Source: Clostridiales bacterium
GTDB taxonomy: Bacteria > Bacillota > Clostridia > Oscillospirales > Acutalibacteraceae
NCBI GenBank assembly: GCA_020859725.1
Contig: JAJBVR010000022.1
Location: 1 to 15,817 of the forward strand
Reading direction: 5' to 3'
DNA length: 15,817 bases
Shown: piece after piece, positions 14,292 through 15,817 of the stretch
How positions within the stretch are numbered: position 1 is the first letter of the stretch
How the letters are laid out: each line of letters opens with the position of its first letter
Position numbers and translations under genes: made by a program
The notes under the pieces: generated by a model
Database searches by the model: none
Told to the model about the DNA's origin: nothing
The model's input: the letters and a program-made list of their open reading frames with translations, nothing else

Positions 14292-15722
14292 CTAATTCAG
14301 CAACTCGCCTTTAAGCACATATGTTAAAGGCTGCGTTACTCTGATATTTCTGAAAGAACCTATTAATTCTTCCGTTCCTTCAAATTCTATAATCAAATTG
14401 CCGTCTGTTCTGGCGGCAACATAATTATCGCCAAGCTTGCCTTTGCCGTAAACAAAGGATTTAAAAATTTTACCCTCATACTTTTTCATATTATCGGCAG
14501 AAATTTTTTCCTGCAAATCGGTAAGCTCCTTAAACCATTTTCCTTTTTCCGCAGATGTAACCGGATCTTTCATCTCCGCGGCCGGAGTGCCTTTTCTGGG
14601 TGAATAAATAAATGTAAAAAGCGATGTGAATTTAACATATTCAACCAAAGAAAGAGTGTCTTTAAACTCCTCATAGGTTTCACCGGGAAAGCCTACGATT
14701 GTATCGGAAGTAATTGAAAGTTCATCCCCCATAACGCTTTTGGCGTAATCTATAAGTTCTGAATACTTTTCCCTTGTGTATCCGCGGTTCATGGCTTTAA
14801 GCACTCTGTTGTTTCCGCTTTGAAAAGGAAGATGAAGATGCTTTGCCACTTTATCGCAATCAGCCATGGTATCCAAAAGTTCTTTTGTGCAGTCTTTTGG
14901 ATGGCTTGTCATAAATCTTATTCGGAAATCCCCGTTAATTTCACTTATACGCCTTAAAAGCTGTGCAAATGTTACACGCGGAAGCAAATCTTTGCCGTAT
15001 GAATTAACATTTTGCCCCAAAAGAGTAATTTCCTTATAACCGGATTCAACCAATTCAGCCGCCTCTTTAACAATCATATCATCCTCGCGGCTTCTTTCTC
15101 TGCCGCGCACATAAGGAACAATGCAGTAAGAGCAAAAATTATTGCAGCCGTACATAATCGGAAGCCAGGCTTTTTTATCATTATCTCTTAAAACGGGAAC
15201 GCCTTCGGCAATGGCTCCGTCCATATCCGGAAGTTCAAAAACTCTTTTTTTTCTTGTTAATGCCGTAAATATAAGTTCCGGCAGTTTATAAACAACGTGA
15301 GTGCCAAACACCAAATCAACAAAAGGAAAGCTTTTTTTGATTTTATCGGCTATATGCTTTTGCTGCATCATACAGCCGCAGCACGCGATTAAGACTCCGG
15401 GATTTTCATGCTTATATGATTTGAGCATTCCAACATTGCCGAACACCCTGTCCTCAGCGTGTTCCCTAACTGCACAGGTATTAAAAATAATAAGCTGGGC
15501 ATTTTTCCGCTCATCTGTAAACCCATAGCCCATTTTTTGGAGCATTCCTTTAATACGCTCGCTGTCCGCCACATTTTGCTGGCAGCCGTAAGTAACAACA
15601 CAGGCAAGCGGCTTTTCGCTGTATTTTGATGAAATAACGGATTTAACTTTTTTGCAAAATTCACTTTGCTCCTTAATATCTTTATCGCTTACCACATTTG
15701 TTTTACGATTTTTATTTTCCAT
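14292..15722 (-). CDS. miaB: tRNA-2-methylthio-N6-dimethylallyladenosine synthase
   Basis: Radical-SAM methylthiotransferase that converts i6A37 to ms2i6A37 in tRNA, using one cluster to generate the radical and an auxiliary [4Fe-4S] cluster for sulfur insertion. Length is 476 aa. N-terminal UPF0004 domain: the auxiliary cluster cysteines are C47 (YGCQQN), C83 (NTCAVRE) and C117 (CCGCMMQ). Radical-SAM domain: C193, C197 and C200 in GCNNFCSYCIVPYVRGRERSR. The C-terminal TRAM domain covers about residues 400-470. The start ATG at 15720-15722 has AGAGGTGA upstream. It is the first gene of the block and probably the first of the operon; MiaA, which makes its substrate, is encoded four genes later. 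It ends in TAG. The frame is intact. Confidence 0.97.
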   Translation of the reverse strand: MENKNRKTNVVSDKDIKEQSEFCKKVKSVISSKYSEKPLACVVTYGCQQNVADSERIKGMLQKMGYGFTDERKNAQLIIFNTCAVREHAEDRVFGNVGMLKSYKHENPGVLIACCGCMMQQKHIADKIKKSFPFVDLVFGTHVVYKLPELIFTALTRKKRVFELPDMDGAIAEGVPVLRDNDKKAWLPIMYGCNNFCSYCIVPYVRGRERSREDDMIVKEAAELVESGYKEITLLGQNVNSYGKDLLPRVTFAQLLRRISEINGDFRIRFMTSHPKDCTKELLDTMADCDKVAKHLHLPFQSGNNRVLKAMNRGYTREKYSELIDYAKSVMGDELSITSDTIVGFPGETYEEFKDTLSLVEYVKFTSLFTFIYSPRKGTPAAEMKDPVTSAEKGKWFKELTDLQEKISADNMKKYEGKIFKSFVYGKGKLGDNYVAARTDGNLIIEFEGTEELIGSFRNIRVTQPLTYVLKGELLN

Positions 15723-15727
15723 TATTT

Positions 15728-15734
15728 CACCTCT
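15728..15734 (-). promoter_or_regulatory. Ribosome binding site of miaB
   Basis: AGAGGTG on the minus strand, five bases before the ATG at 15720-15722. It confirms the miaB start and matches the sequence used by mutL. Confidence 0.8.
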
Positions 15735-15784
15735 TTTTTACCTTTCATAACAGCATATAATTATACTAACCCATAATATTTTTA

Positions 15785-15813
15785 ATTATATCAAACGGAA
15801 AACACATATTCAA
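15785..15813 (-). promoter_or_regulatory. Sigma-A-like promoter upstream of miaB
   Basis: On the minus strand TTGAAT (15808-15813) and a perfect TATAAT (15785-15790) are separated by exactly 17 bp, placing a likely transcription start near 15,778, about 55 nt before the miaB ATG. A second TATAAT at 15760-15765 has no good -35 box at 16-18 bp and is a weaker alternative. The rest of the 95-nt stretch between the window end and miaB shows no riboswitch or terminator. The call rests on sequence only. Confidence 0.65.
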
Positions 15814-15817
15814 TATC

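Noticed and set aside
1..15817. CRISPR array, insertion sequence, prophage, tRNA or rRNA
   Set aside because: No spaced direct repeats, transposase, phage-like protein or cloverleaf was seen; the block is compact core housekeeping coding sequence.

Overview
The window is the 3' to 5' view of one long, tightly packed gene block. Every credible gene reads on the minus strand, so transcription runs from about 15,790 down to 1. The AT-rich composition, strong AGGAGG-type ribosome binding sites, gene content (YlbF-family protein, SepF, long DivIVA, YlmE-type YggS) and gene order point to a Firmicute of class Clostridia. A gut Oscillospiraceae/Ruminococcaceae-like organism is the best guess from synteny memory, not from a search.

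Layout in the direction of transcription: a sigma-A-like promoter (15,785-15,813), miaB, a YlbF/YmcA-family gene, mutS, mutL, miaA, an HlyD-like membrane-anchored protein, yggS (ylmE), sepF, divIVA, ileS, lspA, rluD, and the 5' end of a HAD-superfamily hydrolase cut off by the window edge. Spacings are 2-36 nt or overlaps of 8-20 nt, apart from a 102-nt ileS-lspA gap that holds a strong hairpin. Most of this is probably one or two operons. It joins two blocks known from Bacillus: miaB-ymcA-(cotE)-mutS-mutL-miaA and ylmE-sepF-(ylmG-ylmH)-divIVA-ileS-lspA-rluD. Here cotE, ylmG and ylmH are missing.

Functionally the block mixes tRNA/rRNA maturation (MiaA and MiaB make ms2i6A37 in sequence; RluD makes 23S pseudouridines), isoleucyl-tRNA charging, DNA mismatch repair, septum and pole organisation (SepF, DivIVA), lipoprotein maturation (LspA) and PLP homeostasis (YggS).

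The main surprise is that both mismatch-repair genes, and only those two, are broken. mutS carries two -1 frameshifts in T-runs plus an in-frame TAG. mutL carries one -1 frameshift at an A/T-run and one +1 frameshift in a C-run that destroys the CPHGRP metal-site motif. Repairing each lesion on paper restores canonical full-length proteins (MutS about 878 aa, MutL about 642 aa). All the other complete genes, about 10 kb, are uninterrupted. Either this lineage has recently lost MutSL mismatch repair and is a natural mutator, with lesions of the kind expected once MutSL is gone, or there is a cluster of sequence errors. The clustering and the non-homopolymer TAG favour the first reading but do not prove it.

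No tRNA, rRNA, CRISPR array, insertion sequence or prophage gene was recognised.
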